Assembly (NCBI RefSeq): GCF_964355755.1
Contig: NC_092679.1
Location: 15,740,932 to 15,800,931 of the forward strand
Length of the DNA: 60,000 nt
Direction of reading: 5' to 3'
DNA from: Antedon mediterranea
Taxonomy: Eukaryota > Echinodermata > Crinoidea > Comatulida > Antedonidae
The position numbers were made by a program, and so were the translations under genes. Of the stretch, positions 1 to 13,700 are shown piece by piece. The notes under the pieces are model-generated. The model did not search any database. It worked only from the letters and a program-made list of their open reading frames with translations, and was not told the DNA's origin. Position 1 is the stretch's first letter. The number at the start of each line of letters is the position of its first letter.

Positions 1-713
1 CAAGTGTACAAACTACATTATTGTGGCATTAAATAGTTATGGGCTGTTGATTGTAGATCAAAAATTAAGGCAAGCTAAATTAAAACATCCAAGTTTTAAA
101 AACAACAAAAATATATTATTTTGTAACCATTAATTTTAAACAAAGCAGCTACGATAATTTGGTTTCATATTTGAATCTTAAAAACAATTGTTTAAGATGT
201 GAATTTCTCTCATGTTTAAATGTCACATTAGCATGAGTCTTCTACATCTACGCGTTCTGCTACCAATTTTTCTAATTATATGTTGCGTGTTTATGGGAAC
301 CCTTATTTAAGTGTAAGCCTTGTTTTATACGAGATGGTAATAAAAACTATGTCGTAAACAAATGTCAGGAAGGTCAATAAAATTGCAAGGTAGCCACGAT
401 TTAATTTTAGTATTTAGGAAAATTAAAAATAATTGGCGTTTGACATGCACAAATCTTTGTTATTCATGATTTTCGTACTCCTACATGTAGTACATAAAGA
501 GCTCCTACAACTACGAGGTAACGGAGCGTGACATCCGTGTTAACAAACCAATCAGTGCTTATTATACAACTTCCTCAATTTGTAAGCATACACAGATTTT
601 CATTAATACTTAATATTTCTTCATAATCATTGTTTCTGCATATCACAATAATGAAGGTCATAAGACTACACAGAAACAGAAGGTAGTTAAAAAATCTGCA
701 TGCTAAATAACTA
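1..713. other. intronic stretch of PACS, nothing recognised
   Basis: AT-rich sequence. I looked on the minus strand for the next PACS exon and found none that I can support. Confidence 0.5.
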
Positions 714-1353
714 AGACCCCATTTACACTTACGATTTAGGACCCTGGGTCGGCAATTGATAAGTGTAAATACTCCAAAAAGTTAGGCCGGCCCTGGGCCG
801 GACGCAGATCTGGGCCACCTCTCCAGGTAGGTTCAGGAGCGGCTTTTACGTTTGGGCCGGCTTACGCAGTGAACCGTGAACAACGTTTGACCTTTTTATG
901 AGGTTGTTGTTATGACGATCCGACATTCTCAGTACATACCGTCCTCCTTTTCGGGCAACAATTTGTTTTCTTCATCATTTATATAGTTAAATTTATTTTC
1001 AGATATCTTCTTTCAATAAAGTATTCCTCCGCTTGTTTCGCATATACATAAAATACAGCCATATTATATATAAAACAGTGGGGTTCATTTTGTTTTTAAT
1101 GGGACAAAAAACAACAATACAGTATAAATATAAAGCGGTCGGTTCGCGCGGAGAGTTGAATTGACGATCGAGAGAGAAAAATGTAAACAAACTGTACTTT
1201 GTATCCCAGCATGCAATGGTACTTCCGATAAAATTATTTACGACCAGTAATCTGCGTCGCTAGTGTAAACGCTCTGGGGCCGGCCTAAAAGGTAAATATT
1301 TGCAACCGGCCCAGGACCGGCCCTGGACCCAAACGTAAGTGTAAATGGGGTCT
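714..1353. mobile_element. 640-bp TIR element flanked by TA
   Basis: A perfect 20-bp inverted end (AGACCCCATTTACACTTACG at 714-733 and its complement at 1334-1353) is flanked by TA on both sides. Inside both ends lie several GGCCGGCCC-type motifs that pair between the ends. There is no transposase, so it is non-autonomous. It lies just 3' of PACS exon 9. Confidence 0.85.
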
Positions 1354-1616
1354 TATATGTTTTTATTCCACAATTTGCCCAGTCAATTTGAAATATGGAG
1401 GAAAAGGGGTGGAGGGGGATGTTTTCACTTATAAAAATGACCCAAAAAAATGGATAAATTCAACCAAAATCCCGTTGGCTGGCCAATTTGACTTTGACTT
1501 TAAATTACAGTTTTTAATGTAAATCAATTTAAAAAATGTTTAAAGAAATACAATACATCTTTAACATGATTAAAAGTTTAAGGGTGTGTGCTTATACCAA
1601 GTGCTGTGTTACCCAC

Positions 1617-1722
1617 CTCTGACTCTTGGTTGAACCCATTTTCCGAAGTCTTGGAAACATTTCCTTTATCCATTACTTCAGCCTCGAATCCAGACGTAGG
1701 AATACCTTGTGAAAAGAAAGGC
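1617..1722 (-). CDS. PACS: PACS exon 9
   Basis: This 106-nt exon completes the Arg codon and reads [20 protein letters not shown] and then [16 protein letters not shown]. The RPFF start matches the KPFFEGMS block after STPKP in vertebrate PACS. The acceptor is CCCGTAG. The donor could be GAG|GTGGGT (ends 1617, phase 0, chosen) or four bases further on at G|GTAACA. No later exon is recognisable in 1-1616. Confidence 0.8.
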
Positions 1723-4700
1723 CTACGGGAAGAAAGAGCAATGATGGGAAATGTCATTAAATTACACACGCTATACGCACACCAATATTCATATACGGTA
1801 GTTAATATTGATTTAATATTTGGGTTATATAATAGCCTTTATGAAAAACAAACATAATGGCCTTATTGTATCATAAAGATGAATAGAATGGTATTATTAT
1901 TCTTGCCAAGTGCAGCATGTAATTGGAATCGTGATGTATCAACAATTTAATTAAAACCCATTAAATATTTGTACTTACTAGGACAGAAAATGTTAGTTAC
2001 TGGTTCAGGAATAAATCATATGTTAAATGGCATAACTATACTACATGCCAACAGTATTAGAAATTAAGTTGTCACCCCTAACTTTAAACTAAAAACTAAA
2101 AAAAACATACTAGCTGAAATGCAACATCTACTATTAAAGATATCGATTATTTTATTGTTGTTTTTCTAAGTTGTATCACTAAATCTACTACGAAAAGATA
2201 GGTAAATGTTATCACCTTAAAACTGGTTTAGGAGTAGATTCAATACTGACATCATCCAATTCTAACTCGGGTTCACTATCACTCATATTCAACTCGTCTA
2301 GATCACCATAGAGGGAGTCATCATCTGCGTTCGGTGCTTGTCCTGGAAACGTGTACTGATCCGTATCGCTCTCATCACTTGCGACTTTCAGTCGCTTTAA
2401 AAGGTTGATAAACTTTTGTTTTAGATTCCGTTGCTGCAAAGGGAATATATTAGAAATTTTAATTAATTTCTATTTTTAAAAGCCATAAATTTGAAGAATA
2501 TATTTTATCATTTCTAATCACCAGTCCACTACAGTTTTTGAGTGGATGCTGGCCCTCTCACCTTTTGACCACATAAAAAGCAGCAAATTCGAGCTCTTGA
2601 AATATTAATTAAATTAATTATAATAATTAATGTATTAATTTACCTTGTACAAAATGGGAAATATAACAAAAAAATTAAATTCTTTTTAATTTTTTATTTA
2701 TTTTTTTTTTTAACACTACGGCCAACCATGATAAACCCCTATTATATTAAGTGGACATTTGTTTATCTAGAGGATGTCCCTTTAATATGGTGCTACTGTA
2801 TTGTATTTTACTTACCCTATTAGCTATCTGTTTAGTCCTACTACTTTTGGCATCTTCTTCAACATCGAGATCCTGTAAATAAAACATAATTATATGAAAA
2901 TATATTGTTCATTTAAAAAAAATTAAACTGTTGATTTTCATCACAAAATGTATGAAGTTATTTAAAAAGTTTCAATGGTACTACCAACAATTCAAAAACA
3001 ATTATTTGCTAGAATCAATAAAGACTACAGTTACATGTTCTCTAATTGTGTGAATTTTTGTTCGTGTGTGTGCAGAAAAAAAATTTTAAACAAACACATT
3101 GAACCTAGAAATGAATTATGTACAAATCGATATGATTTTCTCTCATTCTAAGAACCTATATTTGCTTATTTATGGATATACAAGGTAGGTTTTTTAGACC
3201 ATCCAAAAAAAAAGTAAATATAATAACACAACTCTGTTTTTCTTCTTTAGAAATAAACAAACCTACAACTTGAAGGTTGTGGAAATTGTATAAAATATTT
3301 GAAAATAAATGGTAAGTTTTTAAAATTAAAGTTGATTTCCATGACAACTTGTACAATTCATTTGGCAACAAATGATAAGCCCACAAAGAAACAAAAGTTT
3401 ATCATTAGTAAAAAGGTTCATCTGGATCACTGTATAGTATATTAAATAGTAAATTTTCTTTTGGATCATCCAAAAGAAAATTTACTATTTAAAAGTTTAT
3501 CAATTTCACAGTAAAAGCTAAAAATATCCATATTTTTGACACTGTCTGTTATATTTTTATTTGGTTTTTTATAGATGTACCAGGATAGATTTTTTTAAAC
3601 ATACGGATTTTACTATAGTAACCCTTTGTCAGATACCAGGAAAGATTTTTTTGAAACATACGGATTTAACTATAGTAACCCTTTGTCAGATACCAGGAAA
3701 GATTTTTTTAGTTTCCGTTATCGTAAACATATATTTAACATCCAATATAAAATAAAGTGCAGTACCGATTTATTTAGGAATAAACAAACACACGAACATG
3801 GACAGTCTTGGATTACGTTGTATGAAGTATTTGCTGTTTGCATTCAACTTCATACTTATCATTGGAGGAATAGGACTAATTGGTCTTGGGATAATGCACC
3901 ACACAGAAATTTTGACAGAAATTAAGACGTTTGAACCAATTTTGGACAATAAGCTTTTTGAATATAGTCCAAATATCTTGTTGGGAGTAGGGTCTTTCAT
4001 CTTACTTGTGGGGTTCCTTGGATGTTGCGGCGCCATCACTCAACGCCGCAGTCTTCTGATTGCGTACAACATGTTTCTGTTTATCTTATTTGGCTCACAA
4101 GCAACAACAGGAGCCTTTGCAACATTTTATATATCAAACTATGAGGACAAAATTGGTAAAGGAATTTCATCTGAATTTAAAAGAAGTTACGAGACTGGGA
4201 AAAATGCCGATGTGTGGAGATTTATAGAGGGGACACTGGAGTGTTGTGGATACAAAAATGGGGGAGACTATAAGAACACTGACAAAAAGAAGAATGATGA
4301 AGATTTTCCAGATTTTCCAGAATCGTGTTGCGTTGGAGCATTGCCACTGGGGTATAGGGCTAAAAACCCAGATAAATGTAAAGAGGGATGGAATAATGAT
4401 GTTACCAGTGAAACGGATGATTATCATGGAATTGGTTGCCAACAGCAGATTAAGGATGTAACAGAAACATACTTCGAGTATATCTCTGGTGGTTTGATTG
4501 GAATAGCAATTGTAGAGGTTGTATGCATGATCATTTCAATATATATAACATGTCAGGGTCGTAGGAACCGGAATAATTCATTAAATATCAACCAGCCAAC
4601 TTTGACAGCAGCAACAACATTATAACGTGCTTAAAGCCTGTTTTCCACTAGTCGAATTTGTGCAAATCTAGTGTTTTTACAAAGAAAAAAATTGCACTAT

Positions 4701-7700
4701 ATCCCTGTATTCACAAGAGTGTCATTTCCACAATGTTTCTGCTATACTTTTCAATAAACGTGAGGACTCACAAACATGTCATATAAATCATTTCCTGAGC
4801 TCCAATTGTTTTCTGCAATTTTTCGCTTCACCAAAAAGTAGAAACTATACCGAATAATAATATTTGCTTAAGGAAAAAACTCAAGAAACTAGAATTCGTT
4901 GCAGAAAGGTTTTGCCTAAGAAAAAAAATGTTGGTGCCAAGAGATTGCCCGCTTGCTTAAAATTTCACAATTTTTCGTGGCTATGGTTTTGTATAAAAAG
5001 CTGTACAAAGGAATACTTGGAAGAAACAAAAAAAGAAAACACATTGATAAAAACACAGACAGACCACTGAAAGAAAGTAATGTTTATAGCATATGTATGC
5101 AATATATTAACATTGAATTGTTTAAACAACAAACAAGATAAAATATGATTGATAGAGTAGGTTCAATTATGATAAAAACTAGAACTGTTCTTCTTGATAT
5201 GTAAATAAAGCTCTGTCTACACGTCTATCAAACTTCTGTGATGTGCCCAATATGGTAGTGATATGACATCATCGTCTCCATCTACACGTCTATCAAACTT
5301 CTGTGATGTGCCCAATACGGTAGTGATATGACATCATCGTCTCCATTATACAGGAATACAACATTTTTTTGTCGCATACAGTTTGATCTAGTGTAGGCAG
5401 AGCTTACCACAGTATGCTTAAATTAATTATTTGGCAAAATAAAAGCTTACTTGCTTTGTTTATTTACTTGGCTTCTTTTGAATAGAGTATTAATATTAAA
5501 TTAACATTACTTTTTTACAATTTGCAATAAATACTTTTTCACTAATCTATTCCAATTGGTTTTTATTGATATTTAAAAAACAAACCCACAATCTAGATTA
5601 CTATCAGGTCTGAGTTGATGCAAGGTTTGAAAAAGATCATTAACTGATAGGAAGTGGATTCGCTTCAGAGAAAGGAAGTTTGCTGATATAGAAGAGTTCA
5701 CCTGATATGAAAATAGTACACTTTTTTTTTTACGGTATTGTGTAAACCATGTAGTTATGGCACTAACAATTCAATGGCTTCTGGAATTTTACTTTATGTT
5801 TTTGTTTATCTTATTTGGCTCACAAGTAACAACAGGCACCTTGGCAACTAAATTTTCTATGAATATTGAGAATTTTATCTGGGTTCGAAACAATTTAGGA
5901 AAACAGGAAAAATGATGAATTAACAAAGGCATGGAGATTTGTAGAGGCAACACATGAGTGTTGTGGATATGATAATGGCCGTGACTATGACACCATTAAC
6001 AACAACAAGAAGAATGATCAACATTTTCCAGATTTTCCCCGAGTCGTGTTGCGTTGGAGCAGTGCCACCGGAGTATAGTGCTGAAAACCCTGATAAATGT
6101 CAAGAGGGATGAAATGATGATGTTACCATTGAAACAGATACAATGTATTATCATGGAGTGGGTTGCAAACAGCAGATTTTGAATGTATTAGATGACTACC
6201 TTTCCTTGATCACAGGTGGTGTGATTGGAATAGCAGTTGTAGAGCTACTGTGTATGATCCTCGTAATATGTGTTTGCCGAAACAGAATTGATTAAACAAC
6301 CAAAAATCATGAACAAATTTCTACTAATTTTAAGATAATATAGTGACAACACCGAATCCAGAATTAGAAACTACTGAAAAATGTTCTTTTTTTAACCAAT
6401 TTCAAGATAGTATAGTGACAACACCGAATCCAGAATTAGAAACTACTGAAAATGTTCTTTTTTTAACCAATTTCAAGATAGTATAGTGACAACACCGAAT
6501 CCAGAATTAGAAACTACTGAAAATGTTCTTTTTTTAACCAATTTCAAGATAGTATAGTGACAACACCGAATCCAGAATTAGAAACTACGGAAAATGTTCT
6601 TTTTTTAACCAATTTCAAGATAGTATAGTGACAACACCGAATCCAGAATTAGAAACTACTGAAAAATGTTCCTTTTTTTTTTTACCAATTTCATTTGTTG
6701 AATTTTTTTATTTACTTGTTTTCACTTCAGACATTTTGTATTGTTTCCCATAATACAAAATAATGGAATCTCAAAACATCAACTTTCAGCAATTTCCATA
6801 ATGCATGTACAGTATATGATTCTATAGATTTGCTATCAGAATTCAATGATTTCCACATTTTTAAGCATGGATATTATTCTCAAAAAGAGTAATCAGAGAG
6901 TTGCGACCTGGTAAAACATGAAAACGGATCTAAAATTGTAAACCAAATCCTGTTTTAAGGAATCTCCCTTTAAATATCATGTGCAGTGCACGCAAAATGC
7001 GCGCTCTAAATCTGATTGGATGGAAACTATCTTTTATTTAAATCTGATTAGATAGCAACTCTTTTCATCAAAATCTGATAGATAGGAACTTATTTTGCAT
7101 AAATCTGATTGGATAGCAACTCTTTTTATTTAAATCTGACTGGATAGCAACTCTTTTTATTTAATATGAATATGAATTATTATTATTAGAAAAAAACTGA
7201 TAATTATATATATATATTATTGCACTAGTGTTGCTTTTTCTTATTGTATCTCTATTGTGATCCAGCCATACACACAGCATTGTAATTTTTTCAGTAATTT
7301 GCCTTTGGATTTATATGAAAAAAGTAATGTACATAATTATTAGAACAATTGAATTTTGAATTGAGTATTAAGACTTTGTTTATAATTTGCAATAAATACT
7401 CAGATTTTACTATAGTATTGTTTAAAAAAAATTATAAGTTACTGTAAATTATCAAGTGACCCTTATAAAATTGGTTCAGGTTTTAATGCTTATTTCATCA
7501 TTATAATTTTATAATTTTATTTAATAATAATCAACACGCTCCAGTGAATCCTAATAGTGCATCTATCGCATCAACAGCTTATTACAAAAAAATTAAAATT
7601 ATTTATTATAATCATCTTTAATGATTAAATTACTATTTATAGATTGAAATATTCTGTTCTTTTATTTTACATTTAATTTTAATACATAATTCTATGAACC

Positions 7701-10700
7701 AGCTATTATTATACAAAGGTGTTTAAATATCAAATTTGAATGGAAAAGTACAAATCAATAAGTATTGGTTTTGCATATTGATTGAACTGAAACCTTTGAA
7801 AATATGCATGGGTCGATAATAGAAACATAAGAACTATTGAAAGGCTGGATTTTGATGGGGAAGCACATATTTTTCACCAGATTTTTTCCTTTATTAAACT
7901 ATTATTTTATTATTATTAGTATGACACAAATCTTAATGAAAAATGGAATTTCCTTTGATTGTAGCCTGTATTGTGTTCCATTACATAACAAAAGCTTACG
8001 CACGCTTCATTTGCATCATAATGTATACCCCCAGGTGGTAAATCGACGATTCCAACATGTTTGTTTACAGTAACGATTACACATACAATATGAAATAAAA
8101 TTCACCACACCCACGGCATTTCAATACTGACGCAGTTTACGCACATTTCTTTCATTTCAGTCAGGCATTTCTTTAATTTTTAACACTAACATTAACAAAT
8201 AAACCTAGAAACATGGAAGGCAGCTGTGGAAGTTGTATGAAATATCTGTTGTTTGTATTCAACTTCATTATTTGGGTTGGAGGAGCAGGAATATTAGCTC
8301 TTGGAATAATACTGTACATAGGAGTTGAAGATTGGATTAAAATTGAAGAATTGGAGACACTGTTGAATAATGATGACGAGCTTTTGGAGTACAGTTCATA
8401 TATCCTGTTGGGAGCAGGTTCGTTCATCTTTATTGTGGCGTTTATGGGTTGTTGCGGCGCTATCAGTGAATGCCGATGGCTTCTGGGCTTGTATTTTGTG
8501 TTTCTGTTTATCGTTTTTTGCGCACAAGTTACCGCTGGTGTCTTTGCTTCATTATTTTCGATGGAATTTGAGGAAGCTGTGGATGAAAACATGTTATCCG
8601 GGTTTAAACAAGCTTATGGGGACGGAGAATACGCAGAAGGGTTGACCAGAGCATGGAGATTAGCGGAGGCATCATTGGAGTGTTGTGGATACAATAATGG
8701 CGACGACTATAACTACGCTAGAAATGTATCCATATATTATTATAGTGGTGATAAAAAAGATGATGGATTTCCAGATTTTCCTGAATCGTGCTGCGTTGGA
8801 GCTTCGGATCCGGACTACATGTCTACAGATGAAGCTCAATGTAGGAGCTCGTGGGATAATGATATGGAACGTCTAAAGGATACAGAGTCTTATCACGGGA
8901 AAGGTTGCAAACAGAGGCTTTCTGATCTGATAGATGAGTACATACACTGGATCATAGGAGGTGCGATTGGAATCGCAGTTGTAGAGCTAATCTGCATGAT
9001 CTTCGCAATATGTGTTTGCAGAAGCATTGGGAATAGTAATGACACAATCAACAAGTAAAAACTATATTATTCTAACAATAAAAATGAAAAGTTTTTTGTT
9101 ACTACAATTTAATGCTCTTGTGATTTTCTATGAAGCAGTGTTAAAGGAATCAGTCACTTGTCACAAATACAAGAACATAAAGCCTACCATAGCCAGAAAC
9201 AAAACAATTATTACAGCTGGCCCGGGAGAACAAACTTTGATTACTATGTACAGGCTCTGGGCATAGAGATATTATAATATCTCTATGCTCTGGGACTGCC
9301 TTTACATATTAAACACTCATCATTGGACAATTTTAAGACAGTTTTCAAAACTCAATTGTTGTAATTTTATTTTTGATAGCAATGACCATTGCAATGGCAA
9401 TTAATTGATTTTTATTTTGTTGAATAATGATGGATACTTGATAACAAATTAAAAAAAAAAATTTTTTTTTGCATTGTTAAACCAAAACTTTTTTTTGACC
9501 TGTAAATACTGATAACTGTGCACATAAACTGTATTTTTTCAAAAAAATCATTGAAAAACAAGAACAAATTAAATTTTTAATTTTCAAGCATTGATTCAAT
9601 TGACAATTTTCTTATTGTTTAACAAAAATTGAATATACAAGAAGTGACGGTTTCCTTTTGTCCCCGCTACTAATATGAAATTTTAGTTTTTTAAGAATAA
9701 TTAAATTGGTTTTTCAAACAAGGATTAAAATGTAATTTAAATTTCATAAAATAAACCATACTATAATTCTTGGGAGAAGTTTTATGAATGTGTAAAAATT
9801 GTATATAACACTAATTTATCTTTTGAAATTAGTTTAGTTTATCATTGCTTGTAATACTTTCAACATTCCATTAAATAAATCATTACTGTTTAAACGAAAA
9901 AGATGAGAAAATCTGACAGGACTAAAACAAGTTTGTCCAACCATGTTGTATCCATTTAACCGCTGGGGCATGATAGTGGTATGTTGAAATTCAATAGTAT
10001 AGCACTAATTCTTTTTACTTTCATTGTACTGTGGAACTTTCGATTATATGTACGCTGATTTGTTTAAAGTTTCTTTACCATTAAAAAATATAAACATTAA
10101 GTACTACAAGATATTCAAATATTATTAAAAGGCTTTTTTTAGTCATTGTGTTTTATCTTGATACCATTAATGCCATTAAACAAATGTTAGAAATAAAAGA
10201 AAAAGTTATCTTATACTTTTAGATTGTTGGTCAGTTTCTGTATCGATTCAACACAGGTTTAATTGTATTTACGCTGACCGAGTTTCTCTACTATTACAAA
10301 TATAAATATTAGTAGTTATAAGTAAATATATAACTAGTATATTCTTGTATTAAAAATTAGAAAAGTTAAAAGCCCTATTATTAATCAGTATTAAGCATTA
10401 TTAAGTGTAGCTATTGGTTTACTTTTGAGAATCAATTTTGTAAATACAGTGGTGTTGGTTAAAATACTTTATACCCAATTGGGTAATTAGTGTAAAAATA
10501 GTAAAAATAGTAACAACATTTATTTGATTTAATAATACTTAATTTCATAATAAAAATTAACATAAAAAGTTTCAAATTCAAAATTGATATACCGTAAAAA
10601 GCCTTGAAATCAGTTATATTGTATAATGAACTTGGATTGTGTGATTGTGACCCGAACCCAAGACTCTGTGACACCAAGTATGAAAAGGTTAAACTCAGAC

Positions 10701-13700
10701 AGCATCGTACGAAAAGGCCCAAAAAAAAAGTCTTGACTTGTCAGTGCTGTCTGAGTTTAAGGTGTAGTTTTTAAGTTGTGGGTAGGACTTTAAACATGTT
10801 TGATTTTCTTCCGTTGAGATGACTCGTTGGGTTGGGCCTAAGAAATTTAACTGTTCAGAGATATTATTTTGTCATTGTCCAAAAACAAAATCTAATTGAT
10901 CTGGACATATAAATAAAGTTTGTTTCAAATGGAATTAGGAAAAGTTTGTTTTGAATCATTATTTTTTAATTTACTACAAATATAATCATCTTTACTAAAC
11001 TATTCCATTCAACAGTTTTTATTGTCTTTTACCAGCGAATTTATTTGCGCAAGGACAACGCATCATCATGCGTATTCACATTTCAATTTTCAAATCCATT
11101 TCTGTGACAAATTCTAATTCCATCAGTTTTTGCTTCAGCAACCAGTTCAAACAGTTTCTACTTTTTCCAAAGTATGTAGTTTATTACAGATAACTCTTCT
11201 CAAATCAGGTGGAATTTTCTTTGCTCATTGTTTGTGTTCCGTTGTATAATAAAAACTTACGCACGCTTCATTTGTGCATTACAATAAATACCCCCAGTTA
11301 ATAAATCGATGATTCCAAAATGTTTATTTATATGGTTTCAAGAAAATAAATGCATCACAGCTATACCTTATTAATGTAGTTTAGGCACATCAATCAGGCA
11401 CTGTTTTTAATTTTTGAAAAATTACAATGAATCTACAAAATATGGATTACGTTGTATGAAATATCAGTGTTTGTATTTCACTTCATAATTTAAATTAATA
11501 TTTCAAATCAAATTTAGATAGAAACAATTCATTCAATTAAATAATAAACATGAATATCAATTAATATGTACGGGAGTTTTAAATCAAAATTGAGTCAAAT
11601 AAGAAACTTGGAATTCGTATGGAATCGAACCTAGACGTTTGTGACATTATGGATAACACTGTATGCATGTCAACTATTGTTTACAGTTTTATATTGCCAT
11701 TGTCATAAAAAGTAATCTAATTCGATCTTTGCATTTCAAAATAAGTTTGATTTAAACTACGGTTTATGTACAATTTTATTTTAACTATAATATTATTTGT
11801 TTAAATTTTGCAATAAATATTCATATTTATAAACTACTCCAACTATATCTATATTTCTTTAATGACAAAGAAGCTAGTCATGTAAATAACAAAAAAACTG
11901 TTACGGTAACTTTTATCATCCAAATTTGTTATTACGATTGATTTGTTGACAGCAACATCATTTTATCCGAATTTCAATTTATTAGAATACAACAGATTTA
12001 GAAATTGGAAATTCCATTGATCGCACTAGCCTGTATTGTGTTACATTGTATAATACAGCTTTCACATGCTTCATTTGCATCATAATTTACCATTTATGTA
12101 TAAATAGATGATTACACATAATGCTTGCTTATATAGTTATACACAAAGCAAAATGCACCACATCAACAACACTCACTGACGACGCAACTAACACACATTT
12201 CAATAAGACATTTCTTTTTATTCTGTAAGACTATAACGAAGGAACCAACAAATATGGGGATTTGTGGATTACGTCGTACAAAATGTTTGCTGTTCGTATT
12301 CAACATCATATTACTTTTGAGTGGAGGAGGATTATTGGGTCTTGGAATAGTATTAAAAACAGGAGCTGGAAAGTGGCTTAAAATTGAAGACCTAGAAACT
12401 ATCCTGAACCATGCTAAAGACCTTTTGAAACACAGTTCACATTTGCTTTTGGCAGCAGGCTCAATCCTCATTTTTGTGGGGGCAATTGGCTGTTATGGCA
12501 TTTGCAAAGAATGCCAATGGTTTCTGACTACGTATTTTGTGGTTCTCATTATTGGGTTTTGCTTACAAGTAACCGCAAGTATCTTAGCATCAAGAGCATT
12601 GGAACTTGCCAAGGCTGAAAACAACACCATGTTATCTGCGTTTGAAATGATTTATGGGAATGAAGAAAATGCAGACAGTTTGAAAAAAGCATGGAGGTTA
12701 GCAGAGACGAAATTTAACTGTTGTGGATATAATAATGGCACCGACTATAACTATGTTAGAAATGTATCCATGTATTATTATAGTGATGACAAAAAAGATG
12801 ATGGATTTCCAGATTTTCCCGAATCATGCTGCGTTGGAGCATGGATGGGTAAAGCCTCAGATCCAGAATACATTGCTGAAAATCCTGCAAAATGTAGGGA
12901 ATCGTGGGATAATAATATGACTCGTGTAGAGGATACAGACTTTTATCATGGAATGAGTTGCAAACAGAAACTTTACAATTGCATATACTGGATCTCAGGT
13001 GGTGCGATTGGAGTCGCATTCCTAGAGTTACTATGCATGATCTTTGTAATACGTCTTTGCCGAAACATTGAACACTATTAAAATTTACCACTGTGTAAAT
13101 TCAAACCATTAGAATTGCACATTTTTATTTATAATTTAGAATTATTTTGTAATATACTATGAACCAGTGTCATGATACACAAAAAGTAAATAAAAGTATT
13201 TATTAAAAGTTTTTAAAATAGGAAACTATTAAGAGTCATCCTTTGTTTCAACACAAGTATATTTAGACCAGTGTTGTTCATTCAAATTTTAGTTGAATAG
13301 TAATAGTATTTTTTATTTACAATAAATTTATAAAAATATTCTGTTTTTATTGGTTTTTTTTAAAATAAAGGGTACAATATGGTTGAAGCTTTTTATAGTG
13401 ATATGCTCATTTAATCATTTAATTTGATTATTTACAGGTAAGTAACTAACAACAAGCAGTTGTGTTTATAATCATAAAAGGGCAAACAAAGTTGCTATGT
13501 TAGCTACAGTAGTACTACGTCGTGCGGTAATTTCCTGATTTATCGTAATCAAAACAGTACTGGGTTTGGTCTACTAGCGTTCCTGCTCCCAACTCGTCAT
13601 CCATTCATAGAAGCCTTGATGAAGTAAGCCTACCTGGTGGTGACTATAGCATGGTCCCGAGATAATGACTATACTTCGGCTTTAGTCGATAGAAGATTGA

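Noticed and set aside
1588-1857. 89-codon plus-strand frame
   Set aside because: It is antisense to PACS exon 9 and has no family features.
6326-6690. Regular 71-bp repeats as a CRISPR-like array
   Set aside because: There are no unique spacers between the repeats; it is a plain tandem array in an animal genome.
8173-8592. 139-codon minus-strand frame opposite tetraspanin B
   Set aside because: It is a shadow of the tetraspanin frame; similar antisense frames lie opposite A and C for the same reason.
11615-11640. Isolated B-box-like sequence (minus strand GGTTCGATTCC)
   Set aside because: No matching A box or stems at the right spacing were found.
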